This document shows positions 7,953-16,253 of a DNA stretch of 64,000 bases, piece after piece. The DNA lies in NCBI GenBank assembly GCA_000953695.1, contig LN554847.1:349801-413800 (forward strand), read 5' to 3'. Each line of letters starts with the position of its first letter. Position 1 is the stretch's first letter. This DNA comes from Aliivibrio wodanis. Its GTDB lineage: Bacteria > Pseudomonadota > Gammaproteobacteria > Enterobacterales > Vibrionaceae. The notes below the pieces were generated by a model, which was not told the origin of the DNA, searched no databases, and was given only the letters and a program-made list of their open reading frames with translations. Position numbers and translations under genes: made by a program.

Positions 7953-8135
7953 ATCTGGATAGTAATCCTGAATCTTGAATTATTCAAATAAAAAATAATG
8001 GATATTAAATTATTTTATAAAGCATTTGGTGAATGCTTGAAATTTTTGAAGATGGGTCACAAAGAAAGTTCTCATGTTTTTAACTAAAAGGCCGATAATA
8101 GAGGTGATCTTAAAAATATAGAATAATGGTGTAGC

Positions 8136-9305
8136 ATGAATTGGATTCAAATCTCTGTCGTTGGGCTTGTTGTTTTGCTCGTGTTGGTGTGTATAAATTT
8201 CTTTTTTGCGAATGGCAAACAAAAGAAAATCGAAAAACAAAAAGAAAGAGACGAAAGCTCCTATCGTAGAGCATTAGCAGAAGCGCGTGCTGCTGAACGT
8301 CAAGAGAGAGTTTACAAAGCTCAAACTGGACATGTATCAACTCAATTATTTTTAGCAAAAGAAGCTGAAATGAACAATTTTGAAGAAGCCTTACATTGGT
8401 ATGAAATGGCTGCAAAATTAGATAACAATATTGCAATACGATCAATGATCAGGTTATGTGATAGTCGACGTGAAGAACCAGAGTTACGAGAAAAATCGTT
8501 ATTTTGGAGTAAAGTTGCAGCGGCACAAGAAGGTGGGCCAGAGGACAAACTATCTTTAGGCATTGCTTTTTTACAAGGAAATGGTGTTGAAGCGAATATT
8601 GAAAAAGGGATTAATTTAATTACAGAAGCTGCTGAACTTGATCACGTTCCTGCTCAATTATTTATTGCAGATTGGTATGTTGCCGAATCTAACCCTCAAC
8701 CTAATGCTAAATTAGCGGCGGAATGGAATCTACGAGCAGCAACGCTTGATAATGTTGAAGCTCAAATACGAATTGGTAAACAATATGCCGAGGGACGAGG
8801 TGTCTCTGTTGACCCTAAAAAAGCAACGTACTGGTTAGAAGTAGCAGCTGAAACTGGTGATGCAAAAGCGCAGTATTTTGCAGGTGAAATGGGAGCAGAT
8901 ACCAATGAAAAAGGTAATTCTATTGCTTATATCTGGTTATGGATTGCCGCTAAAAATGGTATAGAGGCAGCTATTCATCGTCGAGACCATGTTGGTCACC
9001 TTGTTGGTGTTGATGCGGTTATCGGATTACAAGGTATGGCTAAACCTCTATATGAAAAAATGATGAAAGGGAAACTAAAAAAGCACGCTGTCATTAAATC
9101 ACTTGATAAACTGTATCAACGTGAAAGTTACTTCCCTAGTGATAATGAATTCCTTGTTGGTGAGGGAAAAAGTAAAGTTGATGAGACTGACAAGACAGAA
9201 ACAAATACGAAAAAAGAAGTAAAGCCTGGTAGCGAAAAAAAAGATGAAGAAAAAGGCAAGGTAGATTTTAGTCAAACTAAAATGGACAGTGGCTCTAAAT
9301 TTTAG
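8136..9305 (+). CDS. Membrane-anchored Sel1-repeat protein
   Basis: The 389-residue protein has one N-terminal membrane segment (about residues 5-25, ISVVGLVVLLVLVCINFFF), a short charged coiled stretch, and then Sel1-like repeats from about residue 65 to 300 (for example YEMAAKLDNNIAIRSM, GNGVEANIEKGINLITEAA, AEGRGVSVDPKKATYWLEVA). The last 50 residues are a highly charged Lys/Glu tail of low complexity. Sel1 repeats form helical solenoids that hold protein partners. The partner is unknown and the gene appears to be alone, ending at a strong terminator. Confidence 0.85.
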   Translation: MNWIQISVVGLVVLLVLVCINFFFANGKQKKIEKQKERDESSYRRALAEARAAERQERVYKAQTGHVSTQLFLAKEAEMNNFEEALHWYEMAAKLDNNIAIRSMIRLCDSRREEPELREKSLFWSKVAAAQEGGPEDKLSLGIAFLQGNGVEANIEKGINLITEAAELDHVPAQLFIADWYVAESNPQPNAKLAAEWNLRAATLDNVEAQIRIGKQYAEGRGVSVDPKKATYWLEVAAETGDAKAQYFAGEMGADTNEKGNSIAYIWLWIAAKNGIEAAIHRRDHVGHLVGVDAVIGLQGMAKPLYEKMMKGKLKKHAVIKSLDKLYQRESYFPSDNEFLVGEGKSKVDETDKTETNTKKEVKPGSEKKDEEKGKVDFSQTKMDSGSKF

Positions 9306-9344
9306 ACCTTTTCTTTATTTATATTAAAGGGGTTTAATTTATAT

Positions 9345-9374
9345 AAAGGAGCACAATTTTGTGCTCCTTTTTTA
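9345..9374. terminator. Bidirectional terminator
   Basis: Arms AAAGGAGCACAA and TTGTGCTCCTTT with a following T run serve both the Sel1 gene and the convergent endonuclease-like gene. Confidence 0.9.
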
Positions 9375-9375
9375 T

Positions 9376-10263
9376 TTACAGATTTACTTCAAAAAGGATG
9401 GGGCAATGATCAGAAAGTTGATATTTTTTCACATCAGTCTGATTGAAAGATTGCTGACTGATGGTAAATATATTTTCTGAGATATTAGTTAGACCATGAT
9501 CAATCAATCGAGTGAAAGTCGTATATTTAGGCCAACCCCGCTTCCATTGCTTAACGGTGCAGCTTCCTTTTGTTTCTTTAGTTAATAGCTTTGGTGTATT
9601 TGTTGTTTTCTCTTCTAATTGTTTCCATAGCCAACTTCTAGGATGTGCAAGCGTATGATTAAAGTCACCTAAAATCATATAAACTTCATTATTTTCTTCT
9701 CTTATATTTATCCACTCAGTTAGTTCATTTGTTTGCTGCTCTAGCGTAGAACATGCGTAATTATTTTTTTGTTGTCCCAAGCATCCAGATTTTAAATGCA
9801 CAGAAAGAAGATGGATTGGCTGCTCATTAACCGTGGTAATCACATAAGTTGCATAGCGCAATTTACTGCTTTTTTTGTTAGGTAAAAGTGAAAAATCATT
9901 AGGGTCTATAGTAGAAATAGAGTCGTGAATCGCAAATCCAGTGTATTGATTAATGTCATCAAATTGCTTTTTTGGATTAGAAGCTCTATCTGAGATAAAT
10001 ATCTGATAATCAGCCCCAACTATTTTTTGTATTGCTTCGATAGAGTCAACCTCTTGAAAAGCTAAAATTTGGCTATTAGATTGAGAAAAATAGTTATTTA
10101 GCTGTGAGAAATCTTGTTCACTTCTTTCTGACGAAGCAAATTTTTCAGAAGGATTAAGAGTTAACCATTCTAAATTCCAGGTTGATAAAGTGACAGCTTG
10201 GCTAGTAAATGAGCTAAAAAAAAGAATAAAAAAGCATAGTGAATAGGTAATTCGTTGATTCAT
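9376..10263 (-). CDS. Secreted endonuclease/exonuclease/phosphatase-fold protein
   Basis: The ATG at 10263 is preceded by GGAGG and begins a clear signal peptide (NQRITYSLCFFILFFSSF then TSQA); the longer frame to 10341 has no such site and puts extra residues ahead of the signal. The 295-residue product has the DNase I-like motifs: STWNLEW near the mature start, LAFQEVDS (metal-binding Glu), LSVHLKSGC, MILGDFNH, LIDHGLT and LSDHCPI (catalytic Asp-His). It is probably an extracellular or periplasmic nuclease or phosphoesterase. The substrate cannot be read from the sequence. It stands alone and ends at the shared terminator. Confidence 0.85.
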   Translation of the reverse strand: MNQRITYSLCFFILFFSSFTSQAVTLSTWNLEWLTLNPSEKFASSERSEQDFSQLNNYFSQSNSQILAFQEVDSIEAIQKIVGADYQIFISDRASNPKKQFDDINQYTGFAIHDSISTIDPNDFSLLPNKKSSKLRYATYVITTVNEQPIHLLSVHLKSGCLGQQKNNYACSTLEQQTNELTEWINIREENNEVYMILGDFNHTLAHPRSWLWKQLEEKTTNTPKLLTKETKGSCTVKQWKRGWPKYTTFTRLIDHGLTNISENIFTISQQSFNQTDVKKYQLSDHCPILFEVNL

Positions 10264-10403
10264 AAGTCCTCCAGAAATCGCAAGCATTTTAATGAAATTT
10301 TTATTATATAGCACCCAAAAAAGTGTTTCATTTTCATACATTGCATTGAGTTTGAGAACCAGATAAAGGCAGTGGTGAAACTAAAAACACCCTCAGAAAT
10401 ACC

Positions 10404-10417
10404 TTGATCTAGATCAA
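10404..10417. promoter_or_regulatory. FNR site upstream of nrdD
   Basis: TTGATCTAGATCAA is a perfect palindromic match to the FNR consensus TTGAT-N4-ATCAA. It lies 87 bp before the nrdD start, so FNR could activate nrdDG when oxygen is absent. Confidence 0.85.
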
Positions 10418-10503
10418 AGTATTTTATCGTCAGATAGAGCTTAATACACCACATCTTGTGTTAGCCAGTCTAATACTCCCACTATTTAGTATTTGGAGCC
10501 ATT

Positions 10504-12624
10504 GTGAATATAACTGTAATCAAGCGAGATGGAAGTCGCGCCATTTATAAGAACTCTCGTATTATTGATGCAATTAAAGGTGCCGCAGAGCAAGTGACAC
10601 CTGAGGTTGAGAGTTATGCACAATTAGTGGCTCATGCTGTTGAAGTGGCTTTAAAAGGCCAAAAAGAAGTTGGTATTCGTCAGATCCAAGAACTGATTGA
10701 AAATGAATTAATGCAAGGGCCACATAAAGTATTAGCGCGTGCTTATATTGAATATCGTCATGACCGTGATATCGCTCGTGAGAAAATCAGTGTACTAAAT
10801 AAAGAAATCAGTGGTCTGATTGAACAAAGCAATGCTGAACTGCTTAATGAGAACGCGAATAAAGACGGTAAAGTTATCCCAACACAGCGTGATTTACTTG
10901 CTGGTATTGTGGCAAAACACTATGCAACACGTCATATTTTACCTCGTGATATTGTACAAGCACATGAGCGTGGAGAGATCCATTACCATGATTTAGATTA
11001 CGCACCGTTCTTCCCAATGTTCAACTGTATGCTGATCGACTTAAAAGGCATGTTAACAGGTGGCTTTAAAATGGGTAATGCCGAAATCGACACGCCAAAA
11101 TCGATTGCGACAGCAACAGCGGTAACTGCACAAATTATTGCACAAGTAGCAAGTCATATTTACGGTGGCACAACTATCAACCGCATTGATGAAATTCTTG
11201 CGCCATACGTAACTGTAAGTTATGAAAAAGCGAAAAAATTGGCTGAAAAATGGAACATTGCAGATGCTGAAGCATTTGCTCAAGCACAAACAGAAAAAGA
11301 GTGTTACGACGCATTCCAATCTTTAGAGTATGAAGTCAATACACTGCATACAGCGAATGGACAAACCCCTTTTGTTACTTTTGGTTTTGGCTTAGGTACA
11401 ACGTGGGAATCTAAATTGATCCAACGCTCTATTTTAGCGAACCGTATTGCAGGTTTAGGTAAAAACCGTAAAACAGCGGTATTCCCTAAATTAGTATTCG
11501 CTATTCGTGATGGTTTGAATCATAAAAAATCAGATCCACATTACGATATTAAAGAGCTTGCGCTTGAGTGTGCATCAAAGCGTATGTACCCAGATATTCT
11601 TAACTACGATAAAGTGGTTGAAGTGACGGGTTCATTTAAAACACCAATGGGTTGTCGCAGTTTCTTAGATGTTTATGAAGAAAATGGCGAACAAATCCAT
11701 GATGGTCGTAACAACATTGGCGTGATCAGCTTAAATCTTCCTCGTATAGCGATTGAAGCAAAAGGTGATGTTACCGAATTCTATAAATTGCTTGATGATC
11801 GTCTACTTCTTTGTCGTCGTGCATTAGAAACACGTATTTCTCGCTTAGAAGGTGTGAAAGCTCGCGTTGCTCCTATCCTTTATATGGAAGGTGCGTGTGG
11901 TGTTCGTTTGAAACCAGATGATGACATTATCAACATCTTCAAAAATGGTCGCGCGTCTGTATCTCTGGGCTACATTGGTGTACATGAAACGATTGAAGCA
12001 CTGTTTGGCAGTGATGATCACTTATATGACAATGCTGAGCTTCAAGCAAAAGCATTAGAAATCATTCAATACCTAAAAGATGCAGTAGAAATTTGGACAA
12101 AAGAAACGGGTTTTGGTTTTAGTCTTTATGGAACGCCAAGTGAAAACTTATGTTCTCGCTTCTGTAAGCTTGATAACACCCAATTCGGTGTGATTGATAA
12201 AGTGACAGACAAAGGCTACTACACCAATAGCTTCCATTTAGATGTACAAAAAACAGTAAACCCATACGATAAGATTGATTTTGAAATGCCTTACCCTGAG
12301 ATCTCAAGTGGTGGCTTTATTTGTTATGGTGAATTCCCTAACATGCAACGCAACATTGAAGCGTTAGAAAACGTATGGGATTACAGCTACAGCCGTGTGC
12401 CTTATTATGGAACAAACACACCAATTGATGAGTGTTATGAGTGTGGTTACACCGGTGAGTTTGAGTGTACAAGCAAAGGCTTTACGTGCCCTAAATGTGG
12501 TAATCATGACTCAACCAAAGTATCAGTAACACGTCGTGTTTGTGGTTATTTAGGCAGCCCAGATGCACGTCCATTTAACTTTGGTAAGCAAGAAGAAGTT
12601 CAACGTCGAGTGAAGCATTTATAA
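10504..12624 (+). CDS. nrdD: Anaerobic ribonucleoside-triphosphate reductase, catalytic subunit
   Basis: This glycyl-radical enzyme reduces NTPs to dNTPs without oxygen, using formate as reductant. The 706-residue protein has an N-terminal ATP-cone (about 1-95), the catalytic barrel, a C-terminal zinc site (CYECGYTGEF and CPKCG, about 644-668) and the radical loop RVCGYLG with the radical Gly at 681, the same number as in E. coli. The start is GTG with TTGGAGCC before it. Its last base is shared with the nrdG start (TAATG), so the two are coupled. A perfect FNR palindrome lies upstream. No lesion is seen. Confidence 0.98.
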   Translation: MNITVIKRDGSRAIYKNSRIIDAIKGAAEQVTPEVESYAQLVAHAVEVALKGQKEVGIRQIQELIENELMQGPHKVLARAYIEYRHDRDIAREKISVLNKEISGLIEQSNAELLNENANKDGKVIPTQRDLLAGIVAKHYATRHILPRDIVQAHERGEIHYHDLDYAPFFPMFNCMLIDLKGMLTGGFKMGNAEIDTPKSIATATAVTAQIIAQVASHIYGGTTINRIDEILAPYVTVSYEKAKKLAEKWNIADAEAFAQAQTEKECYDAFQSLEYEVNTLHTANGQTPFVTFGFGLGTTWESKLIQRSILANRIAGLGKNRKTAVFPKLVFAIRDGLNHKKSDPHYDIKELALECASKRMYPDILNYDKVVEVTGSFKTPMGCRSFLDVYEENGEQIHDGRNNIGVISLNLPRIAIEAKGDVTEFYKLLDDRLLLCRRALETRISRLEGVKARVAPILYMEGACGVRLKPDDDIINIFKNGRASVSLGYIGVHETIEALFGSDDHLYDNAELQAKALEIIQYLKDAVEIWTKETGFGFSLYGTPSENLCSRFCKLDNTQFGVIDKVTDKGYYTNSFHLDVQKTVNPYDKIDFEMPYPEISSGGFICYGEFPNMQRNIEALENVWDYSYSRVPYYGTNTPIDECYECGYTGEFECTSKGFTCPKCGNHDSTKVSVTRRVCGYLGSPDARPFNFGKQEEVQRRVKHL

Positions 12625-13094
12625 TGAATTATCACGTCTATCATTCGATTGATGTGATTAACGGACCGGGTACGCGTTGTACCCTGTTTGTTTCTGGTTG
12701 CGAGCACAACTGTAAAGGGTGCTACAACAAGGCCACATTAAATCCAAACTCGGGGCATCTTTTCTGTCAGCAATTAGAAGATAAGATCATTGCTGATTTG
12801 AACGATACACGTATTTATCGTCGAGGGTTGTCGTTATCTGGTGGTGATCCGCTGCATCCAATGAACTGCGAATCGGTCCTTAAGTTAGTCAAACGTGTTA
12901 AATCTGAATGTGAAAATAAAGACATTTGGATGTGGACGGGTTATGAATTAAACGAGCTTAATGAAACACAAAAAGAGATAGTGGCTCTGATTGATGCACT
13001 CATTGATGGTCGCTTTGAACAAGATAAAGCCGATCCGTCATTGGAGTGGCGTGGTTCGAGCAATCAAATTATTCATACAATTAATGTATTGTAA
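12624..13094 (+). CDS. nrdG: Anaerobic ribonucleotide reductase activating protein
   Basis: This radical-SAM activase makes the glycyl radical on NrdD. The 156-residue product has the expected cluster motif CEHNCKGC (about residues 26-33), a GGDP motif (about 73-76) for SAM binding, and the usual length for the family. It overlaps nrdD by one base (TAATG). No terminator is evident before the aminotransferase gene 90 bp downstream. Confidence 0.97.
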   Translation: MNYHVYHSIDVINGPGTRCTLFVSGCEHNCKGCYNKATLNPNSGHLFCQQLEDKIIADLNDTRIYRRGLSLSGGDPLHPMNCESVLKLVKRVKSECENKDIWMWTGYELNELNETQKEIVALIDALIDGRFEQDKADPSLEWRGSSNQIIHTINVL

Positions 13095-13184
13095 GGAAAA
13101 TGTGAAAAACTAAACAATAAACCGTGATATTTTCCTATCTGAATGGTAATTTAAATACATTACAGATCATAAGGATATGAAAAT

Positions 13185-14372
13185 ATGCTGCAAAATATAG
13201 CGACTCCAGCTAAAGATCCCATTCTTTCTCTTTCTATTGAATACCGTGCTGACGATCGTGACACCAAAGTCGATCTCGGCATTGGTGTTTACCGAAATGA
13301 CCAAGGTCAAACTCCAATCATGAAAGCGGTGAGCGATTCAGCAAAAGCTATCGCTGCAGAGCAAACCACAAAAGCCTATGTTGGCCTTGCTGGTTGTGAA
13401 GTGTTTAACCAAAGTATGGTTGATTTACTGCTACGTGACACCTCTGCTTATGAACGTGTTTCTGCCATTCAAACTCCAGGGGCGAGTGGTGCCTTACGTA
13501 TGTTGGCTGATCTGATTAAATCAACAGAGCCTGATGCAACGGTTTGGATAAGTAACCCAAGTTATATCAATCATCAACCAGTCATGGAAGCGGCTGGTTT
13601 GAAGGTCAAGCACTACAATTACTTTAATCCTGCAACGAAACAAGTCGATAGTGCAGCGATGATGGCTGATCTTGCGAAAGCTGGCCCTAAAGATATTATT
13701 TTGCTTCACGGTTGCTGTCATAATCCAACGGGGGCGGATATTCGTCTTTCTGATTGGATTGCCATTACAGAATTAGCGCTAAAGAATGGTTTTATTCCGT
13801 TTGTAGATATTGCCTACCAAGGTTTTGGTGATGGCTTAGAAGCTGATGCCGCAGGTCTGCGTTTTATGGCTGACCGTGTTCCTCAAATGTTTATTGCTAC
13901 CTCATGTTCGAAAAACTTTGGCTTATACCGTGAGCGTACTGGCGCTGCGATGGTTATTGCTGCCAATATCGAAATAGCCATGAATGCCAAAGCAAAACTT
14001 CTGCAAATGGCTCGTGCGACTTATACCATGCCGCCCGATCATGGTGCAGCGATTGTAGGTCGGATCTTAAATGATGACGCATTAACGTTATCATGGCGCA
14101 CAGAGCTAGATGAGATGCAAAAACGACTATTAAGTTTACGTACTGATCTTTGTGCGGCATTACGTGATGAAACACAATCAACAGACTTTGATTTTATTGA
14201 ACAACATAAAGGTATGTTCTCTGTTATTGGTTTTACTCCTAAGCAGATGGCAAGTTTAAAATCTGAACATGGTATTTATGCGGTAGGGGATGGTCGTATT
14301 AATATTGCAGGTATGCAAAAGCAGCATATTGATTATATTGCAAAATCTGTAGCCTCTGTTGCAAATAAGTAG
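13185..14372 (+). CDS. Aspartate/aromatic-amino-acid aminotransferase (class I)
   Basis: The 395-residue PLP enzyme transfers the amino group between aspartate or aromatic amino acids and 2-oxoglutarate. Family marks are LGIGVYRNDQG near the N-terminus, HGCCHNPTGAD (about 175-185), FVDIAYQGFGDG (cofactor Asp and Tyr) and SCSKNFGLYRERTG with the PLP lysine (about 246). Length and motifs fit AspC/TyrB; this looks like a divergent paralogue, since the usual core-genome copy lies elsewhere in vibrios. Which of the two substrate classes it prefers cannot be told. AAGGATATGAAA precedes the ATG. It may read through from nrdDG but probably has its own promoter. Confidence 0.92.
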   Translation: MLQNIATPAKDPILSLSIEYRADDRDTKVDLGIGVYRNDQGQTPIMKAVSDSAKAIAAEQTTKAYVGLAGCEVFNQSMVDLLLRDTSAYERVSAIQTPGASGALRMLADLIKSTEPDATVWISNPSYINHQPVMEAAGLKVKHYNYFNPATKQVDSAAMMADLAKAGPKDIILLHGCCHNPTGADIRLSDWIAITELALKNGFIPFVDIAYQGFGDGLEADAAGLRFMADRVPQMFIATSCSKNFGLYRERTGAAMVIAANIEIAMNAKAKLLQMARATYTMPPDHGAAIVGRILNDDALTLSWRTELDEMQKRLLSLRTDLCAALRDETQSTDFDFIEQHKGMFSVIGFTPKQMASLKSEHGIYAVGDGRINIAGMQKQHIDYIAKSVASVANK

Positions 14373-14439
14373 CAGATTTTTTTGAGGTTCTTACTATAAT
14401 AATAGAATGAATTATTATGAATACCGTAAAGGAAAACGC

Positions 14440-15105
14440 ATGAAGATAGCAAAAAAATGGTCAACGTTACTTTTACCTATTTTACTTTCCGGTTGTATGT
14501 CTACGACAGCAACAACGACACCTGATAAAGCCGCAGACAAACCAGCGGTCGAACAACCGGTGAGCCCTGAAGTGACACCAGATACTAAACCTGTTGTTAA
14601 ACCAGAGCAAAAACCACAAGTTGATCCTAAACCACCAGTGAAGAAGCCAGTTGCCACAAACCTAAAAACCGCAGATGGTAAATTAATCTTAGGTGAAGAA
14701 GAGTGGATGTACATTAAAGCAATTAATCATAACGCAAAAGCTCGCATTGATACCGGAGCAACTACATCATCAATATCTGCGATTGATATTGAAATGTTTG
14801 AGCGTGATGGAAAGGATTGGGTTAAATTCAAACTGGCTCATAGCGGTAGTGAAACGAAGGAGTTTGAAGCACCAGTTTCTCGTGTTGTGACCATTAGACA
14901 GTCAAGTACTGAAAAGAGAACTGATCGCCCTGTGATTGAAGCTTGGGTACAGATTGGTGATTTGAAAACGAAAGCGGAATTTACCCTAAATGACCGTACC
15001 CATATGACGTTTCCAGTTTTACTCGGTCGAACCTTCTTTCGTGATGTGGCTATTGTGGATGTAAGTAAGAAGTTTATTCAACCAAAAGTAAAGCTTACTA
15101 AGTAA
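14440..15105 (+). CDS. Lipoprotein with retropepsin-like domain (PF05618-like)
   Basis: The ATG at 14440 has AAGGAAAACGC before it and opens a lipoprotein signal (LLLPILLSGC, lipid-carrying Cys near residue 19); the frame's earlier ATG at 14407 would hide that signal. A proline/lysine-rich linker of about 55 residues follows, suited to crossing part of the periplasm, then a retropepsin-like domain with KARIDTGATTSSISA and LNDRTHMTFPVLLGRTFF. It is a paralogue of the secreted protein at 6127-6624, with the added anchor and linker. The stop codon's last base is also the first base of a MITE copy, so the gene's natural 3' end or terminator may have been displaced. Confidence 0.82.
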   Translation: MKIAKKWSTLLLPILLSGCMSTTATTTPDKAADKPAVEQPVSPEVTPDTKPVVKPEQKPQVDPKPPVKKPVATNLKTADGKLILGEEEWMYIKAINHNAKARIDTGATTSSISAIDIEMFERDGKDWVKFKLAHSGSETKEFEAPVSRVVTIRQSSTEKRTDRPVIEAWVQIGDLKTKAEFTLNDRTHMTFPVLLGRTFFRDVAIVDVSKKFIQPKVKLTK

Positions 15106-15266
15106 TACCAATTCCAGTAATTCTCTAGTCATTATTACTGGTTAAATCACATAATAGCTTCGTTAAAAATTATTTAAGTAGAATAACTACTTATCAGAAT
15201 TTTTGTCTTGCTCTTAAGTGGTTTTCCTGCGTAATAAATAGACCATTTAATTAATGGCAATGGTAT
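15105..15266. mobile_element. 162-bp MITE-like element, copy 2
   Basis: It is identical to the copies at 5565 and 60103 except for one or two bases, in the same orientation. It begins exactly at the stop codon of the retropepsin-like lipoprotein gene. Confidence 0.85.
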
Positions 15267-15296
15267 AATAGAGTGAGTGAACTAACTTTTAAATAT

Positions 15297-15328
15297 AAAA
15301 ATGCCCAAATATTATCTTTGGGCATTTT
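15297..15328. terminator. Bidirectional terminator at the end of the two-gene operon
   Basis: Arms AAAATGCCCAAA and TTTGGGCATTTT form a strong stem with A and T runs on both sides. It ends the 19474-15351 operon on the minus strand. Confidence 0.9.
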
Positions 15329-15350
15329 GGTTTATGGCATAGTGTAACTC

Positions 15351-16253
15351 TTATCTAAAGGCTGCTTGTCTTTGAGCTTTCTCTAGCAAATATCTAATTT
15401 CTTTTCTATCTTCTTCATCGTTCAAAATAGGATTAATAAAGGTCTGAACATAGTCTTCATGTTCACCTAGAGGTAAGCTATTTGTCCAACGCGTTAGCTC
15501 TGAATTAAGTGTCATTTTTAGCTCTTGTTGGTTTAAAAATTTATCAGGATTAATTATGTGTTGAAATTTTGCCCAATGCTTAGGTGTAACCCATAAGTAA
15601 GAACTTATTTGAGAGCAATAAAGAGTCAGAAAAGCTTTTTGATCATCAATTAAATTGTAAGTTTGAATTAGCAAAGGCATTAAGTTATAAGAAAAGTACA
15701 GGCCAGTTTTAGATGTGCTGTATTCATTAAAGAAAGACACGACAGAATCTATCTCATTAGGTATTTTTATTGCAACAGCTAAAGCTGCCCATGCTCCCAA
15801 AGGAGAAAGATCTGGATACTGTAATGGTGCATATTCTGATCTTGAGCTGTAAACGGTTAGTTTATCGATGAATGCGATAACTTTGTCATGTAATCTTTCA
15901 TGTTGAAGTGCATAACAAATGAAGATAAATTCAGATGTGCCGTAATCATATTTTTTAGTATCAATATCTAATTTTTTAATATAATTACCAATCTGCTGTA
16001 CGTTGCTTGAATCTCCCTTCCATAAAGAGTGATGGAGAGAAAGCAGCTTACCTTGATAGCAAAACTCTAATCGTAATAACTTACTACGGTCTTTATCCTG
16101 ATAAGCCAGATCGTATGTTGTTTGTATCGTTGAAAGATATTCGTTGTTTAGTGTATCTAGAGTTTGTTCTAATGATTCAATGCTAAGAGGATTCACATCC
16201 AGTTTAATGACTTGTTTATGTGAGGTGAAATGGCGCATTAATTTGATTAGCAT
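15351..16253 (-). CDS. Unknown protein, second gene of an uncharacterised operon (300 aa)
   Basis: I do not recognise this family. The 300-residue product has no signal peptide and no membrane segment. It is rich in predicted helix with many aromatic residues (FIFICYALQHERLHDK, LGAWAALAVAIKIP, YFSYNLMPLLIQTYN), which suggests a helical-repeat or all-alpha fold. Its start overlaps the end of the 1075-residue gene by 7 bp, so the two are co-translated and likely act together. It ends at a strong terminator. No enzyme motif is visible. Confidence 0.7.
   Translation of the reverse strand: MLIKLMRHFTSHKQVIKLDVNPLSIESLEQTLDTLNNEYLSTIQTTYDLAYQDKDRSKLLRLEFCYQGKLLSLHHSLWKGDSSNVQQIGNYIKKLDIDTKKYDYGTSEFIFICYALQHERLHDKVIAFIDKLTVYSSRSEYAPLQYPDLSPLGAWAALAVAIKIPNEIDSVVSFFNEYSTSKTGLYFSYNLMPLLIQTYNLIDDQKAFLTLYCSQISSYLWVTPKHWAKFQHIINPDKFLNQQELKMTLNSELTRWTNSLPLGEHEDYVQTFINPILNDEEDRKEIRYLLEKAQRQAAFR

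Noticed and set aside
8010..8563. Minus-strand ORFs opposite the Sel1 gene
   Set aside because: They mirror the coding frame of the Sel1-repeat gene and show no start signals.
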